Assembly (NCBI GenBank): GCA_041920465.1
Contig: JBHGXW010000029.1
Location: 43,038 to 107,037 of the forward strand
Direction: 5' to 3'
Length of the DNA: 64,000 nt
Origin: Brevibacillus_H sp041920465
GTDB taxonomy: Bacteria; Bacillota; Bacilli; Brevibacillales; Brevibacillaceae
In this document: piece after piece, positions 23,301 through 33,017 of the stretch
Layout: every line of letters begins with the position of its first letter
How positions within the stretch are numbered: the first letter of the stretch is position 1
Translations under genes and position numbers: made by a program
The notes under the pieces: model-generated
Seen by the model: the letters and a program-made list of their open reading frames with translations, nothing else
What the model was told of the DNA's origin: nothing
The model's database searches: none

Positions 23301-26300
23301 GTGATTGACGTCAATAATTTTGAATATATGAAGATTGGTCTGGCATCGCCGGACAAAATCCGTTCCTGGTCTTTTGGAGAAGTGAAAAAGCCGGAAACGA
23401 TCAACTATCGTACACTGAAACCGGAAAAAGACGGTTTGTTCTGCGAACGCATCTTCGGTCCGACCAAGGACTGGGAATGCCATTGCGGTAAGTACAAACG
23501 CGTTCGCTACAAAGGCGTAGTCTGCGATCGATGCGGTGTCGAAGTGACCCGTGCCAAAGTGCGCCGTGAACGTATGGGCCATATCGAATTGGCAGCGCCG
23601 GTTTCTCATATTTGGTACTTCAAGGGTATTCCAAGCCGCATGGGACTTGTGCTTGACATGTCTCCTCGCTCCTTGGAAGAAGTCATTTACTTTGCATCCT
23701 ATGTGGTAACCGATCCGGGCGATACCCCGCTCGATAAGAAACAGCTTCTTTCTGAAAAAGAATACCGTAACTACCGCGAGAAGTACGGTTATTCCTTCCA
23801 AGCGATGATGGGGGCAGAGGCGATCAAGCGTCTGCTCGCCGAAATCGATTTGGACAAAGAAGTGGATATTCTCAAGGAAGAACTGAAAACAGCGCAAGGA
23901 CAACGCCGCAACCGGGCAATTAAACGCCTGGAAGTGCTGGAGGCATTCCGTAACTCAGGCAATCGTCCTGAATGGATGATTTTGGACGTCCTTCCGGTCA
24001 TTCCGCCGGAGCTTCGTCCAATGGTTCAACTGGACGGCGGACGTTTCGCTACTTCCGATTTGAACGATCTGTACCGTCGTGTGATCAACCGCAACAATCG
24101 CTTAAAGCGCTTGTTGGAGCTAGGTGCACCGGACATCATCGTGCAAAACGAGAAACGCATGCTGCAAGAAGCAGTTGACGCTCTAATTGACAACGGACGC
24201 CGCGGCAGACCGGTAACGGGTCCTGGTAACCGTCCGCTCAAATCATTGAGCCACATGCTGAAAGGTAAGCAAGGCCGTTTCCGCCAAAACCTGCTGGGTA
24301 AACGCGTAGACTACTCTGGTCGTTCCGTTATCGTAGTAGGACCGAACCTGAAAATGTACCAATGCGGTTTGCCGAAGGAAATGGCGCTTGAGCTCTTCAA
24401 GCCATTTGTAATGAAAGAACTTGTGTCCAAAGGACTTGCTCATAACATCAAGAGTGCGAAACGCAAGGTTGAACGTGTTCAACCAGAAGTTTGGGATGTT
24501 CTGGAAGAAGTCATTCGTGAACATCCGGTACTGTTGAACCGTGCCCCCACTCTGCACCGTTTGGGTATCCAAGCTTTCGAACCTGTTCTCGTAGAAGGTC
24601 GTGCAATCCGCTTGCACCCGCTTGTATGTACCGCATACAACGCTGACTTCGACGGTGACCAGATGGCGGTTCACGTTCCGCTCTCTGCAGAAGCGCAAGC
24701 AGAAGCGCGTATCTTGATGCTTGCTGCTCAAAACATCTTGAACCCGAAAGACGGCAAGCCGGTTGTTACCCCGTCTCAGGACATGGTACTTGGCTCTTAC
24801 TACCTGACATTGGAGCGCGAAGGCGCAAGAGGCGAGGGTACCGTTTATCGTGATCCTGCAGATGCGATTGCTGCTTACCAAAACGGTTTTATTCACTTGC
24901 ACACTCGGATTGCGGTACCTGCGAAGCGATTGAATAAAACATCTTTTACTCCGGAACAAGAGAATGCTCTCTTGGTAACGACAGTAGGCAAGATCATTTT
25001 CAACGAAATCTTCCCGCCTGAGTTGCCGTATATTAACACACCTACCAAAGATAACTTGTCCAACAAAGTGCCTGATGAGTACTTTATCTTTGAAAAGGGT
25101 GTTGATGTGAAAGAGTTTGTGAAAACCATTCCGGATAACGGTGCGGTCAAGAAAGGTTTCCTGGGAACCATCATTGCCGAATGTTTCCGTCGTTTTGGAA
25201 CAACACAAACATCTGTTATCCTCGATAAAATCAAGGAACTGGGCTTCACCTACTCTACCAAAGCCGGTATTACGATTGCCGTTCATGACATAGTCGTACC
25301 GGAGAAGAAAAAAGAAATTCTTGCTGCAGCTGACGAGAAAGTTTCGACCGTTCAAGCTCAATACCGTCGCGGCCTGATTACAGAGGACGAACGCTATGAC
25401 CGCGTTATTTCCATCTGGTCCAAGGCCAAAGATGAAGTGACTGACGTCTTGATGAAATCCATGGATAAGTTTAATGCGATCTTCATGATGGCAAACTCCG
25501 GGGCGCGCGGTAACGTATCGCAGATCACCCAGCTTGCCGGTATGCGCGGTCTGATGGCCAACCCATCCGGTCGAATCATCGAGTTGCCAATCAAGTCGAA
25601 CTTCCGCGAAGGTCTGACAGTATTGGAGTACTTTATCTCCACGCACGGTGCGCGTAAAGGTTTGGCGGATACGGCGCTTCGTACGGCAGACTCCGGTTAC
25701 CTGACTCGCCGTCTCGTAGACGTTGCACAGGATGTAATTGTTCGTGAAGAGGACTGCGGTACCGATAAAGGGATTCGCGTCAGCGCCATCCGTGACGGTA
25801 AAGAAGAAATTGAAAAATTATCTGACCGCTTGATTGGCCGTACATGCTTTGAAACCGTCCGTCATCCGGAGACGGGTGAAGTGATCGTCGGACGCAACGA
25901 AGAGATTACCGAAGAGATTGCTGATCGCATTGTCAAAGCAGGCATCAAAGACGTTTATATTCGCAACGTTCTCGCCTGCCGCACGAGCCACGGTGTCTGC
26001 AAACGCTGCTACGGACGCAACCTGGCTACTGGCTCAGAGGTTGAAATCGGGGAAGCAGTTGGTATTATTGCGGCACAGTCTATCGGTGAACCGGGAACGC
26101 AGCTCACCATGCGTACCTTCCACACCGGGGGGGTTGCCGGAGATGACATCACGCAAGGTTTGCCGCGTATTCAAGAGTTGTTTGAAGCACGCAATCCGAA
26201 AGGTCAAGCCGTTATTACCGAAATTGATGGTGAAGTTATCGATATTCGTGAAGGAAAAGACCGTCGTGAAATCGAGGTTCGCGGGGAAGCGGAGAACAAA

Positions 26301-26933
26301 GTCTACGCCGTACCGTACGGATCACGTGTTAAAATATCTGTTGGAGCCAAAGTAGCAGCGGGTGACGAGTTGACAGAGGGTTCCGTCGATCCGAAGGAAA
26401 TGCTCAAAGTTCGCGGATTACGCGGCGTATCCAACTACATCCTGCAAGAGGTACAGAAGGTTTATCGTATGCAAGGGGTAGAAATCAACGACAAGCACGT
26501 TGAGGTTATGATCCGTCAAATGCTGCGCAAATTGCGCGTGGTTGACAGCGGAGACACCGATCTCTTGCCAGGTTCCTTCGTGGAAGTTCATGAGTTCGAG
26601 CAAGCCAATGCGAAAGTACTCATGGAAGGCAAAAATCCGGCAGTCGGACGCCCGGTGCTGCTTGGTATTACCAAAGCATCGCTTGAAACTGACTCTTTCT
26701 TGTCCGCAGCTTCCTTCCAAGAGACTACACGCGTCTTGACAGATGCTGCTATTAAAGGAAAAGTTGACCGCCTGCTGGGCCTCAAAGAGAACGTCATTAT
26801 CGGTAAATTGGTGCCAGCCGGTACAGGTATGTCCCGTTACCGTAATACCAGAGTTCTTACGAAGGAGCAGTATGAAGCTCAGCTTAAAGCTCAAGAGATC
26901 GAATCTCTCGAGACAGTTACCATGGCTGAATAA
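23301..26933 (+). CDS. rpoC: DNA-directed RNA polymerase subunit beta-prime
   Basis: A 1210-aa catalytic subunit. The N-terminal zinc site is C60, C62, C75, C78; the active-site motif NADFDGDQMAVH carries the three Asp that bind Mg2+; the second zinc region (CGTDKG, CRTSHGVCKRCYG) is also present. The start is a GTG with GGGAGG upstream, 29 bp after rpoB. A hairpin with weak T-tract follows. Confidence 0.98.
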   Translation: MIDVNNFEYMKIGLASPDKIRSWSFGEVKKPETINYRTLKPEKDGLFCERIFGPTKDWECHCGKYKRVRYKGVVCDRCGVEVTRAKVRRERMGHIELAAPVSHIWYFKGIPSRMGLVLDMSPRSLEEVIYFASYVVTDPGDTPLDKKQLLSEKEYRNYREKYGYSFQAMMGAEAIKRLLAEIDLDKEVDILKEELKTAQGQRRNRAIKRLEVLEAFRNSGNRPEWMILDVLPVIPPELRPMVQLDGGRFATSDLNDLYRRVINRNNRLKRLLELGAPDIIVQNEKRMLQEAVDALIDNGRRGRPVTGPGNRPLKSLSHMLKGKQGRFRQNLLGKRVDYSGRSVIVVGPNLKMYQCGLPKEMALELFKPFVMKELVSKGLAHNIKSAKRKVERVQPEVWDVLEEVIREHPVLLNRAPTLHRLGIQAFEPVLVEGRAIRLHPLVCTAYNADFDGDQMAVHVPLSAEAQAEARILMLAAQNILNPKDGKPVVTPSQDMVLGSYYLTLEREGARGEGTVYRDPADAIAAYQNGFIHLHTRIAVPAKRLNKTSFTPEQENALLVTTVGKIIFNEIFPPELPYINTPTKDNLSNKVPDEYFIFEKGVDVKEFVKTIPDNGAVKKGFLGTIIAECFRRFGTTQTSVILDKIKELGFTYSTKAGITIAVHDIVVPEKKKEILAAADEKVSTVQAQYRRGLITEDERYDRVISIWSKAKDEVTDVLMKSMDKFNAIFMMANSGARGNVSQITQLAGMRGLMANPSGRIIELPIKSNFREGLTVLEYFISTHGARKGLADTALRTADSGYLTRRLVDVAQDVIVREEDCGTDKGIRVSAIRDGKEEIEKLSDRLIGRTCFETVRHPETGEVIVGRNEEITEEIADRIVKAGIKDVYIRNVLACRTSHGVCKRCYGRNLATGSEVEIGEAVGIIAAQSIGEPGTQLTMRTFHTGGVAGDDITQGLPRIQELFEARNPKGQAVITEIDGEVIDIREGKDRREIEVRGEAENKVYAVPYGSRVKISVGAKVAAGDELTEGSVDPKEMLKVRGLRGVSNYILQEVQKVYRMQGVEINDKHVEVMIRQMLRKLRVVDSGDTDLLPGSFVEVHEFEQANAKVLMEGKNPAVGRPVLLGITKASLETDSFLSAASFQETTRVLTDAAIKGKVDRLLGLKENVIIGKLVPAGTGMSRYRNTRVLTKEQYEAQLKAQEIESLETVTMAE

Positions 26934-26942
26934 TAAAGGGAA

Positions 26943-26974
26943 AATGCCCGCCATTCGTGGTGGGCATTCTCTCA
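26943..26974 (+). terminator. Possible terminator after rpoC
   Basis: AATGCCCGCC pairs with GGTGGGCATT (one G-U) over a 6-nt loop. The tail is CTCTC and not a T-run, so termination may be partial. Confidence 0.5.
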
Positions 26975-27006
26975 AATATTAACTAGAAAACTGCCTTTCA
27001 AGATAG

Positions 27007-27035
27007 TTGACTTTTAAAAATCAACCTGATAATAT
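27007..27035 (+). promoter_or_regulatory. Promoter for the str operon
   Basis: TTGACT (27007-27012), a 17-nt spacer, then TAATAT (27030-27035), about 45 bp ahead of the L7Ae-like gene. Confidence 0.75.
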
Positions 27036-27079
27036 ATTCAAGTGTGCCTGATATACTTTGCTTTGGAGGATATGATCAC

Positions 27080-27334
27080 ATGTCTTATGAAAAAGTAGAG
27101 CGGGCAAAGGAGTTGACGATCGGTATCAATCAGACGACCAAAGCGGTGGAGAATAACATCGTAGAGGAAGTTTACATCGCGAAAGATGCAGACAAACGTC
27201 TGACCCAAAAAATCGCACTCCTATGTAAAGAGAAGGGTGTGCCGGTCATCTACGTAGATTCCATGCGGCGCTTAGGCAAAGCGTGTGGTATCGAAGTGGG
27301 CGCAGCAATTGCTGCGATTAAAAAGAGTAGTTAA
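27080..27334 (+). CDS. ybxF: L7Ae/L30e-family kink-turn RNA-binding protein YbxF
   Basis: An 84-aa L7Ae-type protein that binds kink-turn RNA. The conserved core (GVPVIYVDSMRRLGKACGIE) is present. In B. subtilis YbxF associates with K-turns and ribosomes in exponential phase. GGAGGA lies 10 nt before the ATG at 27080; the frame is open upstream to 27044 but without homology. It leads rpsL-rpsG-fusA-tuf. K-turn RNAs nearby include the T-box leader. Confidence 0.92.
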   Translation: MSYEKVERAKELTIGINQTTKAVENNIVEEVYIAKDADKRLTQKIALLCKEKGVPVIYVDSMRRLGKACGIEVGAAIAAIKKSS

Positions 27335-27450
27335 CGATGTTTTTGTTGCAGGTTATCTATGTAGCTTGCGAACAAGAACTTTCTATTTGACCATTTATGA
27401 CTCACCTGGATCTGTGGTCTTGAGAAGGAAGAAGGAAGGAGGTAAATTCA

Positions 27451-27906
27451 ATGCCTACAATGAACCAATTAGTGCGCAAAGGTCGTACAGACAAAGTTGT
27501 GAAGTCTAAGTCCCCAGCTCTTCAAAAAGGGTACAACAGCTTCAAGAAGTCCCAAACGAACCAAAGTTCGCCTCAAAAACGCGGTGTATGTACTCGTGTA
27601 GGTACTATGACACCTAAGAAGCCAAACTCTGCGCTTCGTAAATATGCTCGTGTTCGTTTGACTAACGGTATCGAGGTAACTGCTTACATCGGTGGTATTG
27701 GTCACAACCTGCAAGAGCACAGCGTGGTACTCGTTCGCGGTGGCCGTGTAAAAGACTTGCCAGGGGTACGTTATCACATCGTTCGCGGTGCACTTGACAC
27801 TGCTGGTGTTAACAACCGTATGCAAGGTCGTTCCAAGTATGGTACAAAACGTCCTAAACTTGGTAAAGACGGTAAACCAGTTCAAGCAGCTGCTAAGAAA
27901 AAATAA
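27451..27906 (+). CDS. rpsL: 30S ribosomal protein S12
   Basis: Decoding-site protein. KRGVCTRVGTMTPKKPNSAL carries Lys residues whose substitution gives streptomycin resistance; both are wild type here (K56, K57). At 151 aa it is about 13 residues longer than B. subtilis S12 because of a basic C-terminal tail (LGKDGKPVQAAAKKK). AAGGAGG precedes the ATG. Confidence 0.97.
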   Translation: MPTMNQLVRKGRTDKVVKSKSPALQKGYNSFKKSQTNQSSPQKRGVCTRVGTMTPKKPNSALRKYARVRLTNGIEVTAYIGGIGHNLQEHSVVLVRGGRVKDLPGVRYHIVRGALDTAGVNNRMQGRSKYGTKRPKLGKDGKPVQAAAKKK

Positions 27907-27958
27907 GGTCGCGTTAGCGATATAACGTAATCATTTTTGAAAGAAGGAGGGGAACAAT

Positions 27959-28429
27959 ATGCCACGTAAAGGTCCTGTAACTCGTCGAGACGTATTACCT
28001 GATCCTATTTACAATAGCAAACTCGTAACTCGTTTGATCAACCGCATGATGTTGGATGGTAAACGCGGTGTTTCTCAAAACATTCTTTACTCTGCTTTCA
28101 ACATCATTAAAGAACGTACCGGCCGTGATCCAATGGAAGTGTTTGAAGAAGCACTGAAAAACATCATGCCAGTTCTGGAAGTTAAAGCTCGCCGTGTGGG
28201 TGGTGCTAACTACCAAGTTCCAGTCGAGGTTAAACCTGAGCGCCGTACGACTCTTGGTCTTCGCTGGTTGGTAAACTACGCACGCAGCCGCGGAGAGAAA
28301 ACGATGGAACTTCGTTTAGCTAATGAAATCATGGATGCAGCGAATAATACTGGTGCAGCCGTTAAGAAACGTGAGGATACTCACAAAATGGCTGAAGCAA
28401 ACAAAGCGTTTGCACACTATCGCTGGTAG
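27959..28429 (+). CDS. rpsG: 30S ribosomal protein S7
   Basis: A 156-aa S7, which nucleates assembly of the 30S head. MPRKGPVTRRDVLPDPIYNS and RRVGGANYQVPVEV are diagnostic. AAGGAGGGG lies upstream of the ATG. In E. coli S7 is the autoregulator of the str operon; an unusual pair of hairpins lies between this gene and fusA. Confidence 0.98.
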   Translation: MPRKGPVTRRDVLPDPIYNSKLVTRLINRMMLDGKRGVSQNILYSAFNIIKERTGRDPMEVFEEALKNIMPVLEVKARRVGGANYQVPVEVKPERRTTLGLRWLVNYARSRGEKTMELRLANEIMDAANNTGAAVKKREDTHKMAEANKAFAHYRW

Positions 28430-28432
28430 GAT

Positions 28433-28459
28433 CCAAAGCGGGTGTCCGCTTTGGACACC
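28433..28459 (+). promoter_or_regulatory. Two overlapping, mutually exclusive hairpins between rpsG and fusA
   Basis: CCAAAGCGG (28433-28441) pairs perfectly with CCGCTTTGG (28446-28454), loop GTGT. Alternatively GGTGTCC (28441-28447) pairs perfectly with GGACACC (28453-28459), loop GCTTT, followed by TGCATTTTC. The two stems share bases and cannot coexist, as in a conformational switch. Confidence 0.6.
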
Positions 28460-28500
28460 TGCATTTTCTCATATAATGAGTATGGAAGGAGCATTCCTAA

Positions 28501-30579
28501 ATGGCTCGCGAGTTCTCACTAGCGAATACTCGTAATATCGGTATCATGGCACACATCGATGCTGGTAAAACGACAACTACTGAGCGCATTCTTTTCTATA
28601 CCGGTCGCGTTCACAAAATCGGTGAGGTGCACGAGGGTGCAGCTACCATGGACTGGATGGAGCAAGAGCAAGAGCGCGGTATCACAATTACTTCTGCTGC
28701 TACCACTGCTCAATGGAACGGCCACCGCATCAACATCATCGATACACCTGGACACGTAGACTTCACTGTAGAGGTTGAACGTTCCCTTCGCGTACTCGAT
28801 GGTGCTGTTACTGTGTTCGACGCTAAAGGTGGCGTAGAGCCGCAAACCGAAACAGTTTGGCGTCAAGCTGACCGTTACGGTGTACCGCGTATCTGCTACA
28901 TCAATAAAATGGATATCATCGGTGCTAACTTTGACATGTGCGTAGAGCAAATCCGCACTCGTCTTGGTGCACGCCCTGTTCCAATCCAATACCCAATTGG
29001 CGCAGAAGACAAGTTCGTAGGTATGGTTGACCTCGTTGAAATGAAAGCGATCATCTATACTGACGACTTGGGTAAAACTTCTGAAGCTACCGAAATTCCT
29101 GCTGAATTGAAAGACAAGTGCGAAGAGCTCCGTCTCCAACTTGTAGAAGCAGCAGCTGAACAAGACGAAGAACTGATGATGAAATACCTCGAAGGTGAAG
29201 AGCTGACAACGGAAGAAATCAAGAGAGCTCTTCGCAAAGGTACAATCGAAGTAAACATCACTCCTGTTCTTTGTGGATCTTCTTACAAAAACAAAGGGGT
29301 TCAACCGATGCTGGATGCGGTAGTTGACTACTTGCCGGCTCCGATTGACATCCCTGCTATCAAAGGTATTCTCCCAGAGACTGAAGAGGAAGTAACTCGT
29401 GAATCCGACGACAATGGTCCGTTCTCCGCTCTTGCGTTCAAGATCATGACTGACCCTTATGTTGGTAAGTTGACCTTCTTCCGTGTGTACTCCGGTACGC
29501 TCAACTCTGGTTCTTATGTACTCAACTCTACAAAAGGCAAGCGTGAGCGCGTAGGACGTATCCTGCAAATGCACGCTAACCACCGCCAAGAAATCGATGT
29601 TGTTTACTCTGGTGATATTGCTGCTGCGGTTGGTCTTAAAGATACAACAACTGGTGATACCCTCTGCGATGAGAAATCCCCAGTTATCCTTGAGTCCATG
29701 CAGTTCCCAGAGCCGGTTATCTCCGTTGCAATCGAGCCGAAGTCCAAAGCGGACCAAGACAAGATGGGTATGGCTCTGTCCAAACTGGCGGAAGAAGACC
29801 CGACCTTCAAAACGCATACGGATGAAGAAACCGGACAAACGATTATCTCCGGTATGGGTGAGCTTCATCTGGAGATTATTGTTGACCGCTTGAAGCGCGA
29901 ATTCAAGGTGGAAGCGAACGTAGGCGCTCCGCAGGTTGCGTACCGCGAAACATTCCGCAACCATGCAAAAGTGGAAGGGAAATTCGTTCGCCAATCTGGT
30001 GGTCGTGGTCAATACGGTCACGTTTGGGTGGAATTCAGCCCGCTTGAGCCAGGTAAAGGCTTCGAATTCGAAAACAAAATCGTTGGTGGCGTAGTACCAA
30101 AAGAATACGTACCTGCTGTTCAAGCTGGTATCGAAGAAGCAATGAAAAACGGGGTACTCGCTGGGTTCCCATTGGTTGACATCAAAGCCGTTCTCGTTGA
30201 CGGAAGCTACCACGATGTAGACTCCTCCGAGATGGCGTTTAAAGTAGCTGGTTCCTTGGCATTGAAAGAAGCAGCGAAGAAATGCGGCGCTGTTCTTCTC
30301 GAGCCAATCATGAAAGTGGAAGTTACTGTACCAGAAGAGTACATGGGTGACGTAATGGGTGACCTGAACTCCCGCCGTGGCCGTATCGAAGGTATGGAAG
30401 CTCGTGCAAACGCACAAGTTATCCGTGCGATGGTACCACTCTCCGAGATGTTTGGATACTCTACTGTACTTCGTTCCCGTACCCAAGGTCGCGGTAACTA
30501 CTCCATGCAGCTCGACCACTACGAAGAAGTACCGAAGTTTATCTCCGAAGAGATCATCAAGAAGTCCAAAGGCGAATAA
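28501..30579 (+). CDS. fusA: Elongation factor G
   Basis: The 692-aa translocase GTPase. G1 is AHIDAGKT at 17-24, G3 DTPGH, G4 NKMD; the switch region ERGITITSAATT and the five-domain length are normal. Domain IV (QSGGRGQYGHVWVEF) is present. The start has AAGGAG upstream at about 7-nt spacing. It lies 71 bp after rpsG. Confidence 0.98.
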   Translation: MAREFSLANTRNIGIMAHIDAGKTTTTERILFYTGRVHKIGEVHEGAATMDWMEQEQERGITITSAATTAQWNGHRINIIDTPGHVDFTVEVERSLRVLDGAVTVFDAKGGVEPQTETVWRQADRYGVPRICYINKMDIIGANFDMCVEQIRTRLGARPVPIQYPIGAEDKFVGMVDLVEMKAIIYTDDLGKTSEATEIPAELKDKCEELRLQLVEAAAEQDEELMMKYLEGEELTTEEIKRALRKGTIEVNITPVLCGSSYKNKGVQPMLDAVVDYLPAPIDIPAIKGILPETEEEVTRESDDNGPFSALAFKIMTDPYVGKLTFFRVYSGTLNSGSYVLNSTKGKRERVGRILQMHANHRQEIDVVYSGDIAAAVGLKDTTTGDTLCDEKSPVILESMQFPEPVISVAIEPKSKADQDKMGMALSKLAEEDPTFKTHTDEETGQTIISGMGELHLEIIVDRLKREFKVEANVGAPQVAYRETFRNHAKVEGKFVRQSGGRGQYGHVWVEFSPLEPGKGFEFENKIVGGVVPKEYVPAVQAGIEEAMKNGVLAGFPLVDIKAVLVDGSYHDVDSSEMAFKVAGSLALKEAAKKCGAVLLEPIMKVEVTVPEEYMGDVMGDLNSRRGRIEGMEARANAQVIRAMVPLSEMFGYSTVLRSRTQGRGNYSMQLDHYEEVPKFISEEIIKKSKGE

Positions 30580-30639
30580 TCTTCTTTGGAGCAGTCAAAA
30601 ACTGGCTGAATAAACTTCTTTCACTCTTTATCTTAAATC

Positions 30640-30695
30640 AAGAAAGGTTTACAATATTGCTTGGACAACCATGATATATATGGTAAACCTTTCTT
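30640..30695 (+). promoter_or_regulatory. Long hairpin in the fusA-tuf spacer
   Basis: AAGAAAGGTTTAC (30640-30652) pairs perfectly with GTAAACCTTTCTT (30683-30695), with an inner CCAT/ATGG stem near the apex. No T-run follows. It may separate tuf expression from the rest of the operon or stabilise the tuf message. Confidence 0.55.
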
Positions 30696-30734
30696 CAATA
30701 AGATTTCCTAATTTTTAAGGAGGATTAAACTCTC

Positions 30735-31925
30735 ATGGCAAAAGAAAAATTCGAGCGTACGAAACCGCACGTAAACATTGGTACTATCGGTCACGTTGAC
30801 CACGGTAAAACTACTTTGACTGCAGCTATCACAACTGTATTGGCTCAACAAGGTAAAGCAAAAGCTATGGACTACGGTAGCATCGACGCTGCTCCAGAAG
30901 AGCGCGAGCGCGGTATCACAATCAATACTGCACACGTAGAATACGAAACTGACAACCGTCACTATGCTCACGTTGACTGCCCTGGTCACGCTGACTACGT
31001 GAAAAACATGATCACTGGTGCTGCTCAAATGGACGGTGCTATCCTCGTAGTATCCGCTGCTGACGGCCCAATGCCACAAACTCGTGAGCACATCCTTCTT
31101 TCCCGCCAAGTAGGCGTACCTTACATCGTTGTATTCATGAACAAATGCGACATGGTTGACGATGAAGAGTTGCTCGAACTCGTTGAAATGGAAATTCGTG
31201 ACCTTCTCTCCCAATACGAATTCCCAGGCGACGAGATCCCAGTAATCAAAGGTTCTGCTAAAGAAGCTCTTGATAACCCAACTGGCGAATGGGCTAAGAA
31301 AATCGTTGAATTGATGGACGCTGTTGACAGCTACATCCCAACTCCTGAGCGTGCAACTGACAAACCTTTCTTGATGCCTGTAGAGGACGTATTCACCATC
31401 ACTGGTCGTGGTACAGTTGCTACTGGTCGCGTAGAGCGCGGTGTTGTTAAAGTTGGTGACCAAGTTGAAATCGTTGGTCTTAACGAAGAAACTCGCACAA
31501 CAACTGTAACTGGTGTTGAGATGTTCCGTAAGTTGCTCGACCAAGCTGAAGCTGGTGACAACATCGGTGCTCTCCTCCGCGGTGTTGAGCGTAAAGATAT
31601 CGAGCGCGGTCAAGTACTCGCTAAACCAGGTTCCGTTACTCCACACACCAAATTCAAAGCTGAAGTTTACGTTCTTTCCAAAGAAGAAGGTGGACGTCAT
31701 ACTCCATTCTTTGCTAACTACCGTCCACAATTCTACTTCCGTACAACTGACGTAACTGGTATCATCCAACTCCCAGAAGGCGTTGAAATGGTTATGCCAG
31801 GCGACAACACTGAGTTCACTGTAGAACTCATCGCTCCAGTTGCGATGGAACAAGGTACTCGCTTCGCTATCCGCGAAGGTGGCCGTACTGTTGGTGCGGG
31901 CGTAGTTGCTTCCATCATTGAATAA
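30735..31925 (+). CDS. tuf: Elongation factor Tu
   Basis: The 396-aa GTPase that delivers aminoacyl-tRNA. GHVDHGKT at 19-26, DCPGH and NKCD motifs are all present, as is the effector region RGITINTAHVEY. Codon bias is extreme, as expected for the most abundant protein. AAGGAGG lies upstream of the ATG. It ends the str cluster with a strong terminator. Confidence 0.98.
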   Translation: MAKEKFERTKPHVNIGTIGHVDHGKTTLTAAITTVLAQQGKAKAMDYGSIDAAPEERERGITINTAHVEYETDNRHYAHVDCPGHADYVKNMITGAAQMDGAILVVSAADGPMPQTREHILLSRQVGVPYIVVFMNKCDMVDDEELLELVEMEIRDLLSQYEFPGDEIPVIKGSAKEALDNPTGEWAKKIVELMDAVDSYIPTPERATDKPFLMPVEDVFTITGRGTVATGRVERGVVKVGDQVEIVGLNEETRTTTVTGVEMFRKLLDQAEAGDNIGALLRGVERKDIERGQVLAKPGSVTPHTKFKAEVYVLSKEEGGRHTPFFANYRPQFYFRTTDVTGIIQLPEGVEMVMPGDNTEFTVELIAPVAMEQGTRFAIREGGRTVGAGVVASIIE

Positions 31926-31942
31926 TAGTGAATCAAATAAAG

Positions 31943-31979
31943 CAGATCTGTTGGCTTTTAGCCGGCAGGTCTGTTTTTC
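31943..31979 (+). terminator. Terminator after tuf
   Basis: CAGATCTG plus GGC pairs with GCC plus CAGGTCTG, followed by TTTTTC. Confidence 0.88.
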
Positions 31980-32088
31980 TTATTTATCGATTTTTTTCAT
32001 GAGCCATATCAAAAGATTCAATAATCGAATCAATTGATTGTATGTTACAATACGAAGGATTTCGAGACAGAGGGGATGAACAACTTTA

Positions 32089-33009
32089 GTGGAGAATAGA
32101 GATCGGGTAGTTTACTTGATTCTTTGTGCGGTGATCATAGTCTGGGGACTTAACGTTGTCATGATTAAATATCTGGCCTTCTTCCCGCCCGTATTAATTG
32201 CGGCCATTCGTATGAGTGCAGCGGCGGTAACCTTACTGCCGATTGTGATGTGGAAGATAAGAAAAGTCACGATTACACCAAAGGATTGGCTGTATATAAC
32301 GGCTGTAGGGATCACCTCGATAACCTTGCATCAAATCTTAATTGCTTGGGGTATTCAGCATACGACAGCAGGCACAGCCTCATTAATTTTAGGCTTAAAC
32401 CCGTTGGCAACAGCATTGTTGGCGATACCTGTGTTGGGGGAACCGCTGACCAAGCGCAAAGCATTGGGGATTGTTCTTGGATTTGGTGGGGTTTTGCTGG
32501 TGGTGATGACCAACAGCCAAGGCTTGTCTTTAAATGGATGGGGAGATTTCCTTGTTTTTGCGTCCATGCTGCTGTATGTTATCGGTGGATTGCTCATTCG
32601 GAAGGTAACTGCCAGAGGAATTCCCGTACTGACTGTAACAGCATATTCCCATGTGATTGCATCAATCCTGTTATGGGCAACGGCATTGATTGTTTATCCG
32701 GCAGATGTTTTCGTCCATATTGATACACGGCCTTTTACTTGGGGAGTTATTGCCACATCTGCTATCTTTGCAACAGGTCTGGGAACTTTGGGATGGAATT
32801 ACGGGATCAGACAGATCGGCGCTGGGCGAACAGCAATATTTTTGAACGGAATGCCGTTAACCAGTCTATTCTTTGCAGCAGCTCTCTTGAATGAGGAACT
32901 GCGCATTTATCATGCGATCGCACTTATACTGATTGTCTTCGGAGTGTACTTGGGCTCGCAGAAGGTTCCTGTCGTACCGATTCGCTCTCAGTCGCATGAA
33001 TCCGGATAA
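32089..33009 (+). CDS. EamA-family (DMT) transporter
   Basis: A 306-aa protein with ten hydrophobic segments in two EamA repeats (first begins LILCAVIIVWGLNVVMIKYL; second around LVFASMLLYVIGGLLIRKV), the pattern of drug/metabolite exporters such as RhaT/YdcZ relatives. The substrate cannot be predicted. The GTG start has AGGGG about 14 nt upstream, so initiation may be weak or the start different. It is an accessory gene between the str and S10 clusters and shares a bidirectional terminator with the convergent globin gene. Confidence 0.85.
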   Translation: MENRDRVVYLILCAVIIVWGLNVVMIKYLAFFPPVLIAAIRMSAAAVTLLPIVMWKIRKVTITPKDWLYITAVGITSITLHQILIAWGIQHTTAGTASLILGLNPLATALLAIPVLGEPLTKRKALGIVLGFGGVLLVVMTNSQGLSLNGWGDFLVFASMLLYVIGGLLIRKVTARGIPVLTVTAYSHVIASILLWATALIVYPADVFVHIDTRPFTWGVIATSAIFATGLGTLGWNYGIRQIGAGRTAIFLNGMPLTSLFFAAALLNEELRIYHAIALILIVFGVYLGSQKVPVVPIRSQSHESG

Positions 33010-33017
33010 AAACCAGA

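Noticed and set aside
24243..25646. Long antisense frame opposite rpoC, and similar ones opposite rpoB, tuf and rpsC
   Set aside because: Same effect of biased codons; no start signals, no recognisable motifs.
28519..30519. Very long antisense frame (666 aa) opposite fusA
   Set aside because: A shadow produced by the strong codon bias of fusA (few stops in that frame); composition rich in Phe, His, Cys and Ser is not protein-like.
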